Source: GAS368 sp965227745 (GTDB lineage: Bacteria > Verrucomicrobiota > Verrucomicrobiia > Opitutales > Opitutaceae). From it: DNA of 64,000 nt. Positions within the stretch are counted from its first letter, which is position 1. Each line of letters opens with the position of its first letter. Shown here in pieces: positions 26,270-33,729 of this stretch. The stretch is taken from the NCBI GenBank assembly GCA_965227745.1, contig OZ245769.1, positions 1,550,001-1,614,000 on the forward strand, written 5' to 3'. Under the pieces are notes generated by a model. The model searched no databases. It was not told where the DNA came from and saw only the letters and a program-made list of their open reading frames with translations. A program made the position numbers and the translations under genes.

Positions 26270-26649
26270 AGTGGCTGCGGCATCCTGCCGCAGAGTCGCC
26301 CGAGCCCCCGCGAGCGCCGCGAGCCGCTGCCTTCGCCCTAGGAATCGCGCCTAACGACGGGCCTTCGGCAGACCGCACTCCGCGTCCGTCCGGTTCCGTG
26401 GCAGCCCCTCCTTGTCCGAGTTGGTGGTGGACGGCGACCTCGAGACCATTCGTGGTTAGAACTCCGTCTCTTTCACTTCCTGCCACCTTCGCTTTATTAC
26501 TACTTTTAGCTGCGCAGGATGAAAAGGTTTCATCCCCGCAACGCTTTACGAATTGGCTTCGTCTTGTATGGTATTCACGTCGGAGTTCCAAACCCCCGTT
26601 TCCGGAACGCCGACATTCACGCTAGTTGGTCTGTTAGTCCAATTCACCC
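26270..26649. other. Non-coding gap with REP-like hairpin and repeat fragment
   Basis: 380 bases without a credible gene. It starts with a hairpin at 26275-26293 (CTGCGGCA TCC TGCCGCAG) preceded by GTGG, then a GCGAGCGCCGCGAGC stretch resembling the 19623 repeat. GTGGACGGCGACCTCGAG at 26427 is a half copy of the 27984/41505 repeat. The last 130 bases are AT-richer and probably hold the promoter of the next gene. Confidence 0.55.
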
Positions 26650-27339
26650 ATGAAAACCCTCAAGGCTATCCTTGTTGCGGGCCTCGCGCTCGCATCCGCA
26701 TTCGCCGCGCGCGCCGACACCTCGGCCCGCGCTTGGCTCGAAAATTACTACACGAATCCCCAGCCCGAGCGCCTCCCGCAGGCCGTCCTTGAGCTGAGCT
26801 GGAATGGCTACTTCGAAAAGGAAGGTAACATCCCGCTCGCCATCGGCTTCCTCAGCACCGTCTTCGCGCAGAACCCGAAGCGCGTCGATGCCTGGCTCCT
26901 CGAGTTGGATAGCCTCCCGCTCGCGCACCAGCGCCTCATCGCCTCCGCCCTCTGGCAGGCCGGTCACCCGCTCGGTTCCGAGATGCTGAATAGCCTCTCT
27001 GAGGACTCCAGCATCCGCCGGCAGATCGTCCGCCTCGCTGCGGCCCCGAGCCGTCCGATCCAGGAGACGCCCGTGCTCTCCCCGCAGTCGATGAATCTCC
27101 AGTGGGGCGCGTTTCTCGCCACCGGGTCCGACAAGCCGATCATCGCCATCATGGAAGGCATGGGCGAACATCCGTCCCTCGACGCCGCCGCCCGCGTCTC
27201 ACTCGCGCAAAACGCCGCCACGCACCCCCGCGTGATGGAAATCTGCCGCGTGCAGCTCGATAAGCAGCCCGCCGCCGTCCAAGCCGAGGTGCGCGCCGCC
27301 CTCAATCAGGCCGCCAACGGCAAACCCGGCGTCGAATAA
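26650..27339 (+). CDS. Secreted alpha-helical protein, unknown function
   Basis: 229 residues with a signal peptide (MKTLKAILVAGLALASAFAA, then RADTSARAW). The rest looks helical and repeat-like, with segments such as PLAIGFLSTVFAQNPKRVD and LDAAARVSLAQNAATHP that suggest a small alpha-solenoid. No family was recognised. It stands alone and is followed at 42 bases by a strong terminator, so it is probably a single-gene transcript. Confidence 0.78.
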   Translation: MKTLKAILVAGLALASAFAARADTSARAWLENYYTNPQPERLPQAVLELSWNGYFEKEGNIPLAIGFLSTVFAQNPKRVDAWLLELDSLPLAHQRLIASALWQAGHPLGSEMLNSLSEDSSIRRQIVRLAAAPSRPIQETPVLSPQSMNLQWGAFLATGSDKPIIAIMEGMGEHPSLDAAARVSLAQNAATHPRVMEICRVQLDKQPAAVQAEVRAALNQAANGKPGVE

Positions 27340-27380
27340 ACCCTTCGCTGCGACCCTGCGCCGCGGCTAAGTTCCTCTCA

Positions 27381-27408
27381 GCCGGCCTTTTTCGAGGCCG
27401 GCTTTTTT
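27381..27408 (+). terminator. Rho-independent terminator
   Basis: GCCGGCCT, loop TTTTCG, AGGCCGGC, then six T. It ends the transcript of the secreted helical protein. Confidence 0.9.
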
Positions 27409-27457
27409 GCGCCTGCGTGCCGCCATTCGCTGGCACATCCAATGCTTATTTACGGGC

Positions 27458-27982
27458 GTGCTCCGCCTCCGCTACTTCTTGGCCGCCGCCGCGCTCCTCA
27501 CGAGCACGCTCGGCGCCGCGCCGCTGGTCGCCACGCTGCGCTCGGTGGAGTGGTCGCCGGGAGACGCCGTCCGCGAAGGCTCCGCGGAATTTGAAGTGCT
27601 CGTTTGCGCCGCGAAGCTTCAGCAGGCCGGGGGCAGCGGTGGCATCGTCGGCACCGGCAATCGCCATGGACTCTTTCTCACCGGCGCCGAGCGCGCCCTC
27701 CGCCAGCTCACGCTACGCGGCATCCCCGTCGCCAAGGTCCCGCGCGGAGGCGGCGATCTCGCCCTGGACCCCGATGGACTCTTTCTCGACGCTAGCGGCC
27801 TCACCGAGGCGCAGGCTTCCGCCGTGCTGACGCGGTGCCTCGCGCTTTATGGCGCACCACCAGCCGTGGCCGATAGCGCCAAGCCCACTGCCGCCGAACT
27901 CGCGGCCATCCAGCATCACCTCCGCCCCTTCCGCCAAGCCTTCGCGCTCGCGCGGATGCCCCGGTTCGCCGCCGAGTGGTGA
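27458..27982 (+). CDS. Secreted protein resembling an isolated asparaginase C-terminal domain
   Basis: 174 residues from a GTG start (encoded LRLRYFLAAAALLTSTLGAA is a signal peptide); an upstream TTG frame would run through the terminator. The core, GIVGTGNRHGLFLTGAERAL with LTLRGIPVAKVPRGG and GLFLDASGLTEAQASAVLTR, reads like the small C-terminal lobe of L-asparaginases (GNGN..., RGIPVV..SR, DLTPQKA). The catalytic N-terminal lobe is absent and no second gene supplies it nearby, so an asparaginase activity is not expected. It could be a repurposed or decaying domain; similarity is judged by eye. Confidence 0.6.
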   Translation: MLRLRYFLAAAALLTSTLGAAPLVATLRSVEWSPGDAVREGSAEFEVLVCAAKLQQAGGSGGIVGTGNRHGLFLTGAERALRQLTLRGIPVAKVPRGGGDLALDPDGLFLDASGLTEAQASAVLTRCLALYGAPPAVADSAKPTAAELAAIQHHLRPFRQAFALARMPRFAAEW

Positions 27983-27983
27983 G

Positions 27984-28010
27984 GTGGACGGCGACCTCCG
28001 CTGCGCCGTC
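27984..28010 (+). repeat. Palindromic repeat GTGGACGGCG...CGCCGTC
   Basis: GTGGACGGCGACCTCCGCTG followed by CGCCGTC: a GTG lead, a 7-base stem (GACGGCG/CGCCGTC) and a 10-base loop. It starts one base after the preceding stop codon. Near-identical copies form the inverted pair at 41505-41600, and half copies lie at 19507 and 26427. Confidence 0.75.
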
Positions 28011-28194
28011 TAAAAATGTTCGGTCTCCCCACGCCGCGCCTCCGCTGCGTTATACGCGCTCCCAGCGGCCCGCCCGCTCCCTCTTATCGCGCCGTCACGC
28101 CTATCAGCCGGTCTCACCCTTCTCCGCATTTCCCCGTCTCCCTGTCTCCGCGTCTCCCCTTCTCCGCGTCCTCGCGTCGTCCCCTCCCTGCCCG

Positions 28195-28229
28195 TCTCTC
28201 AACTCTCAACCCTCATCGCTCAACTCCCC
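28195..28229 (+). repeat. Degenerate heptanucleotide array (CTCTCAA)
   Basis: Five 7-base units in register: CTCTCAA, CTCTCAA, CCCTCAT, CGCTCAA, CTCCCCT. They follow a pyrimidine-rich tract (about 28090-28190) made of TCTCCGC-like phrases. The gap otherwise holds no gene; the nucleoside permease gene ends 17 bases further on. Confidence 0.55.
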
Positions 28230-28245
28230 TCAGCCCCGGACCCCT

Positions 28246-29304
28246 TCACTTCCCCGGCACCGTTTTCTCGTACTTCGCCCAGTTCTTCACGAGTTCATGC
28301 ACCACCACGCTCCCCACGCGATGCGCCGACTCGAGTGACGGGATGTACGCCGAATAGGCCGTTAGTTTTTCGCCAAACAAACTCTCCGCGGCCGTCACTC
28401 CAGGAGGCGGCCCGTCGAAATTACTCGCGGTGCGGAGAACCAGCGCGCGTTTCACATCGGCTTTCCCGGCGCGCGTCAGCCACGTCAGCGCCTGGAGCGT
28501 GCCGGTGTCTTCCATTGCGGTGGTGACGTAGTTGCCCTTGCCGTCGGTGTGATACTTCACCCAGCCGTTGGCCCATTCGTTGAGCAGCGCGCCATGCCAA
28601 AACGTTTCCGACGACAGCGTGTCGCCCTTCATCACCCACGGCGCGCGCTTCGCGTTGGCCGAGGCATAGGCCGCGCGGCGCTGCGCGATGCCCTCGGTGT
28701 CAGGCAGCTTCACGTCCTTCGTGAGCTGATACGCCCACTCCACGAACGTCGGCTCGATGTGAAACACCTGCCCGGTGTCCTCCGTGTCGCGCGGCAATTC
28801 GTACGGCTTGCTCCGGCGCAGCGGCACGTAACCCGTCGGCCAATCCTTCGGCGCCTCGCGCGGGTCAATCTCGTGGCCGAGATCGCCATTCACGACCCAC
28901 TCCGCCCACGCCGCGCACCCGAGCGTGCCATCGGCGGGATCGATGCCCGCGATGCCGGCGACCAGCCAATACGACTTGGAAAAATCGAACCGGGCATCGC
29001 TGCCCAGCGCCATGATCGTCGCCGCCGCGCGCGTATTGCCCACGCCCGTCACGATGGCGATCACCGAGCCATCCGCATTGGCGCGCACATCGTGATACGC
29101 CGAGGGCAGCGGGATCACGCGGTCGAGCTTCTCGCGCTCCACCCAATACTGCAGCTCACCGGGCGCGTCGCCGGTGTCCTTGCCGGGCTCGAACATCGCG
29201 ACGACCACCACCTTGGGTTTCAACACCGCCTCAGCCGCGCCCACGAGCGGAGCGAGCAGCATCGAAATCGAAATCACCGCCGGGCGCATAAAACGAAGCA
29301 TCAT
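28246..29304 (-). CDS. Purine nucleoside permease (NUP family), secreted
   Basis: 352 residues with an N-terminal signal peptide (RPAVISISMLLAPLVGAAEA). The NUP family patterns are clear: PKVVVVAMFEPGKDTGDAPG, VTGVGNTRAAATIMALG and YWLVAGIAGIDPADGTLG. The family was named from a Candida nucleoside permease, but its fold is close to nucleoside phosphorylases, so the bacterial secreted form may be an enzyme acting on nucleosides. It fits with the nucleoside importer and psuG elsewhere in the window. A second ATG three bases downstream is an alternative start. Confidence 0.9.
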   Translation of the reverse strand: MMLRFMRPAVISISMLLAPLVGAAEAVLKPKVVVVAMFEPGKDTGDAPGELQYWVEREKLDRVIPLPSAYHDVRANADGSVIAIVTGVGNTRAAATIMALGSDARFDFSKSYWLVAGIAGIDPADGTLGCAAWAEWVVNGDLGHEIDPREAPKDWPTGYVPLRRSKPYELPRDTEDTGQVFHIEPTFVEWAYQLTKDVKLPDTEGIAQRRAAYASANAKRAPWVMKGDTLSSETFWHGALLNEWANGWVKYHTDGKGNYVTTAMEDTGTLQALTWLTRAGKADVKRALVLRTASNFDGPPPGVTAAESLFGEKLTAYSAYIPSLESAHRVGSVVVHELVKNWAKYEKTVPGK

Positions 29305-29392
29305 GCACCTACGTCAGCAGGCAGCGGGCCACGGGCCGAGGGCTAAATTGGTTCTTGCGAACGGCGGCTCCCGGGCTTCGCTGACCCTTTCC

Positions 29393-29911
29393 ATGAGTAC
29401 CAATGCACCCGCAGAAAACGCCGTTATCAAAACCTCTTACGGCGAAATGACTCTCGCCTTCTGGCCCGATGTGGCCCCGAAGCACGTCGAGAATTTCAAG
29501 AAGCTCGCTCGCGAGGGCTTCTACAACGGCACCGCCTTCCACCGCATCATCAAGGGTTTCATGATCCAAGGTGGCTGCCCCAACACCAAGAAGGGCGCCA
29601 CCGGCATGCCCGGCACCGGTGACCCGGGCTACAAGGTGAAGGCTGAGTTCAATAAGAAGGCGCACGTCAAGGGCGTCATCTCCGCCGCCCGCTCCTCGCA
29701 CCCGGACTCCGCCGGCTGCCAGTTTTTCATCTGCCACGGCGACGCCAAGTTCCTCGACGGCCAGTACACTGCCTTCGGCCAGCTCGTGAAGGGCGAAGAC
29801 GTCCTCGACCGCATCGCCACCACCCCGACCAAGTCCGGCGGCGGCGGCGAAAAGAGCACCCCCATCGAGCGCATCGAAGTCGAGAGCGTGACCATCGTCC
29901 CGGCCGCCTAA
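29393..29911 (+). CDS. Cyclophilin-type peptidyl-prolyl isomerase
   Basis: 172 residues from MSTNAPAENAVIKTSYGEMT; the longer frame upstream overlaps the divergent nucleoside permease start and has no conserved residues. Typical cyclophilin motifs are present: FHRIIKGFMIQGGCP with the catalytic Arg, and AGCQFFICHGDAKFLDGQYT. No signal peptide, so it is cytoplasmic. A strong terminator follows 46 bases after the stop. Confidence 0.96.
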   Translation: MSTNAPAENAVIKTSYGEMTLAFWPDVAPKHVENFKKLAREGFYNGTAFHRIIKGFMIQGGCPNTKKGATGMPGTGDPGYKVKAEFNKKAHVKGVISAARSSHPDSAGCQFFICHGDAKFLDGQYTAFGQLVKGEDVLDRIATTPTKSGGGGEKSTPIERIEVESVTIVPAA

Positions 29912-29957
29912 ACGGCGCGCGGCACCTCGCTCTCGCAGGTCAAATCTTCACAAACAC

Positions 29958-29985
29958 AAAGGCCGGTCTCACGACCGGCCTTTTT
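29958..29985 (+). terminator. Rho-independent terminator
   Basis: AAAGGCCGGTC, loop TCAC, GACCGGCCTTTTT. It ends the cyclophilin transcript; an opposing T-run is weaker, so it mainly serves the plus strand. Confidence 0.9.
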
Positions 29986-30002
29986 CGTTCCCACTATTTC
30001 CG

Positions 30003-30037
30003 GCTATCAGCTCTGGACTCTCGGCTATGAGCTTTCC
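30003..30037 (+). repeat. Degenerate heptanucleotide array
   Basis: Units GGCTATC, AGCTCTG, GACTCTC, GGCTATG, AGCTTTC run in 7-base register between the cyclophilin terminator and the end of the cytochrome gene. They resemble the array at 19696. Confidence 0.5.
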
Positions 30038-30052
30038 GGCTTGCAGCCAGCC

Positions 30053-32707
30053 TCAATTCTCATCGCGGATCTTCACCGTGATGCTCTTCACGTAAAGCAC
30101 CAGCGATTCGATCTGCTGCTCGCTGAGCACGCCGCGGTAGCTCGGCATTTCCACCTGGCCGGCTTTGATCTTCTTCAGCGAGGGATCGAGAATCTTATCG
30201 CGGATATACGCCTCGTCCGCGACTTCGCTCGTGCCGTCGGCAAAGACGCGCTTTGCGCCAAAGAGCTTCTTCCACGTCGGCCCGACTTTGCCCTCGGTCG
30301 TGCCATCGATGGAGTGACACGCCACGCAGCCGATGCTCTCCGAGAGCGCCTTGCCCTGCGCGACCGTGGCCGGCGGCTCCTTGGCCACGGCGGCGATCAC
30401 TGCCGCCTTATTCATGTCCACGCCCGTGAAGCCTGCCTTCACGAGATCGAGCGGACGCGGCTGATGAATCGTGAAATATACTGCGTTGCGCGCGAGCGTG
30501 CCGTTGGCGAATTTGAAATCATACCGCACCTCGAGCTGCGCCATCGCGGGCAGCTTCGGGATGTGGATGAAGACCGATTTTTTATCCGCCGAAAGCACGG
30601 TCTGCGCGACGCCCTGCGGCGTGGTGCCCGCCGCGCCATCGAGCGCATACCGCCCGCTGCCGTACGCGGCGCTGCGTTTGTAGTTCCAGCCACGCGCCAA
30701 AACCTTCTCCGCCCCGAGCGAAGCCGGATCGAGCGGCGAGTCGAAAGTGAGGATCACGCCATCCGCCGTCGATTGCGCGGAAAGCGCGGTCACGATGGGC
30801 GTGGGGCCGGGCCGCAAGCGCCCAATCGCCCAATTCGTCGTCGTGCGCGTGCCCCAAATTTGAAAGCCGATGAGATACAGCGCATCGCCCTGCGGGCTCA
30901 TGCGGGCGTGGAGCAGCGGCAGCTCGGTCTTGAGATCGAGCGGGATCACCGCGCCCTGCGGCGTCGGGGCCGTGAGATCGGGCGAGATCACAAAGACCCG
31001 GCCTGTGCCATACGAGAGGTGCAGCAGCTTGTTGTCCCAAGCGCCCATCTTCGCTCCCATCATCCACGCTTCCGAGGTCGACGATGTATCCTGATCATAC
31101 GGAATCCACGTGAGCGGCGGCGAGGCCTTGGCCACCTCTGGTTGCACGTAACCGTAGTTGTCGCCGGGGCGCACGAGATAGCACACCGATGAGGAAATCC
31201 AGTGCCCCTGTTGATCCGTCGCGGTCACGACGCCCGTCTTCGGGTTGACCGCCACAAACGGCTCACGTGCCCCCATGGCGACGACTTGCGAGCTGCGCCC
31301 ATCGGGCGAAATCTTCAGAATCGCGCCTGTGTGCGGCGTACCTTCGCCGCCGGAGATCAAGCCGCTGCGCGTCACGATCCCGCCCTGCGTCACGTAGGTC
31401 GACCCATCCGGCCCCATCGCCATATCGAGCGGAAACGACCGCGTCGTCTGGCTCTGCAGCATCTGGTCGTTGAAATTCTCCACCCAGTCCGCCTCGCCAT
31501 TGCCGTCGCGATCATAGAGGCGCACCACGCCATTTTTCGTCGCGACTTGGACGATGCCCTTGGGCGCCGCGATCGCCAGCGGCTCATACAAGCCCGAGGC
31601 GTAGCGGTGCCACGTCAGCTTCGCGAGCTTCGGGTCCGCCCAACCATCGACGAGCCACACATCACCATCATAAGTCACGACCGCCGCGCGATCATCCGTG
31701 AGAAACGCCATGTCCGCCACGCGCACGCGGCGTTTCCACGGGTTTTCCTCCGGCGTTGCCACCTTGTCGAGCAGGAGGCCGTTTTGATTCAGCGTGGCGA
31801 GTTCCGCCGGCGCGCTCGCCGTGCCCGCCCAGCGCAGCCCGCTCTTTTTCTGCGGCAGCGGCGGCGTTGCCTCCACTGGCGTCACGGGCGCGGCATCCAT
31901 CGCATACAGCATCGAGACCCGCTGCGGCTGCGCCGACGGCTCCAGCGTGGCGACGAGTTCGCTCGGCTCTTTGGCCCCGCTCAGCACGAGCGCCGACGAG
32001 TTGGTCGTGACGCTCTTCACGCCCGGCGCAACGCTGTTTGGTACCGCCCACACCAGCGGCTTGGCGTGCGGTGCCACTTCCATGTGCCGGTAAATTTGCG
32101 TCCCCTCGCCCACCGTGCGCGACTCGTACCATTCGGTCACCGCCGTCTCACCCACGCGATAGCGCAGGATCGCTGTATTGTCCGCGAGTTCGATGCCTTC
32201 GAAACGCGCCTGCGCCGCCGGCAGCGCGCCGCGGCCGACCTCGCCCTCGCGCGGCAGCGGGCGCGGATCGTTGGTGAGCCCCGCGACATCATTCGCCACG
32301 CCGGGATGCACGGTCGTGCTCAGCAGCACCGGCCCGGTGGGGCGCGGATGCTCTGCCGCGACTTTGCGCGTGAGATTCACATACGAGATCGCCGGCATGC
32401 TCATCAGTGTCACCGGCGTGCCGCCGGCCGGCATCTTCCACACGGCCGCCACGCGCATCAGCTCTTGGTCGAAGAGCACGCAGTGACCCGAAGCCAGCGG
32501 CAGCAACAGCCCGCGCACGACAAAGTTGTCCCCCGTCAACTGCGCCTTCGACTTCGGCGCAAACACCTCCACTTGCGACTGAAAAAACGGTTGCTCCGCC
32601 TCGAAAAAGGGGCCGATGGCCGGGCCGGCCGGGGCCGCCGCGCGCACTGCCGCCAACGGCAGCCAACAAGCCGCCAACACAACGAGGGAACGATAACGAG
32701 GGGTCAT
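30053..32707 (-). CDS. Secreted beta-propeller protein with C-terminal cytochrome c domain (DUF6797-like)
   Basis: 884 residues from MTPRYRSLVVLAACWLPLAA, a signal peptide; an ATG at 32755 would add 16 residues. The N-terminal 350 residues resemble the DUF6797 domain of Verrucomicrobia. A propeller part (about 370-650) has repeated loops such as VTYDGDVWLVDG, YDRDGNGEADWV and LDMAMGPDGSTYVTQGG, as in sugar or sorbosone dehydrogenases. The C-terminus is a class I cytochrome c with CVACH and an axial Met in EMPSYRG. The family is common in planctomycete and verrucomicrobial periplasms and is linked to carbohydrate oxidation; the substrate is not known. Confidence 0.85.
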   Translation of the reverse strand: MTPRYRSLVVLAACWLPLAAVRAAAPAGPAIGPFFEAEQPFFQSQVEVFAPKSKAQLTGDNFVVRGLLLPLASGHCVLFDQELMRVAAVWKMPAGGTPVTLMSMPAISYVNLTRKVAAEHPRPTGPVLLSTTVHPGVANDVAGLTNDPRPLPREGEVGRGALPAAQARFEGIELADNTAILRYRVGETAVTEWYESRTVGEGTQIYRHMEVAPHAKPLVWAVPNSVAPGVKSVTTNSSALVLSGAKEPSELVATLEPSAQPQRVSMLYAMDAAPVTPVEATPPLPQKKSGLRWAGTASAPAELATLNQNGLLLDKVATPEENPWKRRVRVADMAFLTDDRAAVVTYDGDVWLVDGWADPKLAKLTWHRYASGLYEPLAIAAPKGIVQVATKNGVVRLYDRDGNGEADWVENFNDQMLQSQTTRSFPLDMAMGPDGSTYVTQGGIVTRSGLISGGEGTPHTGAILKISPDGRSSQVVAMGAREPFVAVNPKTGVVTATDQQGHWISSSVCYLVRPGDNYGYVQPEVAKASPPLTWIPYDQDTSSTSEAWMMGAKMGAWDNKLLHLSYGTGRVFVISPDLTAPTPQGAVIPLDLKTELPLLHARMSPQGDALYLIGFQIWGTRTTTNWAIGRLRPGPTPIVTALSAQSTADGVILTFDSPLDPASLGAEKVLARGWNYKRSAAYGSGRYALDGAAGTTPQGVAQTVLSADKKSVFIHIPKLPAMAQLEVRYDFKFANGTLARNAVYFTIHQPRPLDLVKAGFTGVDMNKAAVIAAVAKEPPATVAQGKALSESIGCVACHSIDGTTEGKVGPTWKKLFGAKRVFADGTSEVADEAYIRDKILDPSLKKIKAGQVEMPSYRGVLSEQQIESLVLYVKSITVKIRDEN

Positions 32708-32780
32708 GGGTTTACGAAAGTTCGGACGCTGTGCCCGACGAACCACCCGGCTCATCGTTGCACCGCCGCAGCATAATAAG

Positions 32781-33704
32781 TTAGGCGCCCTTTTCCAGTG
32801 CGCAAAGCGCCACAGCCAGTTGCCCGCCGACCCGGGCATTGTTGATAAGCAGCGAGGTATTGGCGCGACGTGATTCGCCCTTGGTCAGCTCCGCCACGCG
32901 GCCGAGGAGAAACGGCGTCACGGCCTTGCCGTTAATCCCCTTCGCCGTCGCCTCTGCGGTCGCTTGCTGGATCACGCCTTCGATGCGCTCGGCGGGAAAT
33001 TCATCCTGCGCCGGCACCGGCACCGTGAGGAGCAGGCCATGCTGCGCCCCGAGCCGCCGCGCCGCCGCCGCGATCTTGGCGGCCTCGGTCACGGTCGGCA
33101 CCGTCACATCCACCGGCAGGCCGCTGCTGCGCGAGTAAAAGGAGGGCAGCGTCGTCGTCCCGAGCCCGATCACCGGCACGCCTTGCGTCTCCAGCACTTC
33201 GAGGGTCAGCGGCAGGTCGAGGATCGATTTCGCCCCCGAGCACACCACCGCCACGGGCGTGCGACCCAGTTCCAACAAATCCGCCGACACATCGAACGGC
33301 GCGCCGCGATGGACCCCGCCGATGCCACCCGTCGAAAACACCCGGATACCCGCCATGTGCGCGACGATCATCGTCCCGGCCACCGTGGTCGCTGCGTCTT
33401 CGCCGAGCCCCACCGCGATGGGCAGATCGCGCCGCGAGCACTTGCGCACGCTGCCGTAGGGCAGCGCGCCGAGGCGCTCCACATCGGCCCGCGTGAGGCC
33501 CACCGTGATCTGGCCCGCGAGGATCGCGATCGTCGCCGGCACAGCCCCGCTCTCGCGCACTGCCGCTTCCATCGCCAGCGCCGTCTCGACATTCGCCGGG
33601 TGCGGCAGGCCGTGCGTGATCAGCGTCGACTCGAGCGCGACGACCGGACGGCCGGCTTGCAGGGCGGCGGCGACTTCAGGGGAGAGATGGAGTTGGGCGT
33701 GCAC
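32781..33704 (-). CDS. psuG: Pseudouridine-5'-phosphate glycosidase PsuG
   Basis: 307 residues from a GTG start (VHAQLHLSPEV); an ATG at 33749 lies inside the upstream gene and adds an unconserved basic stretch. PsuG motifs are present: ALESTLITHGLPHPANVETA, GTMIVAHMAGIRVFSTGGIG with GGVHRGA, and TPFLLGRVAELTKGESRRAN. The enzyme splits pseudouridine 5'-phosphate into uracil and ribose 5-phosphate. The kinase partner PsuK is not in the window. It lies 25 bases after the HExxH-TPR gene and probably shares its transcript. Confidence 0.94.
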   Translation of the reverse strand: MHAQLHLSPEVAAALQAGRPVVALESTLITHGLPHPANVETALAMEAAVRESGAVPATIAILAGQITVGLTRADVERLGALPYGSVRKCSRRDLPIAVGLGEDAATTVAGTMIVAHMAGIRVFSTGGIGGVHRGAPFDVSADLLELGRTPVAVVCSGAKSILDLPLTLEVLETQGVPVIGLGTTTLPSFYSRSSGLPVDVTVPTVTEAAKIAAAARRLGAQHGLLLTVPVPAQDEFPAERIEGVIQQATAEATAKGINGKAVTPFLLGRVAELTKGESRRANTSLLINNARVGGQLAVALCALEKGA

Positions 33705-33729
33705 GAGGAAGAGAGCCGCCACCCTCGGC

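Noticed and set aside
31202..32776. 524-codon plus-strand frame, His/Arg-rich
   Set aside because: Antisense to the propeller-cytochrome gene, which has a signal peptide, heme motif and family similarity.
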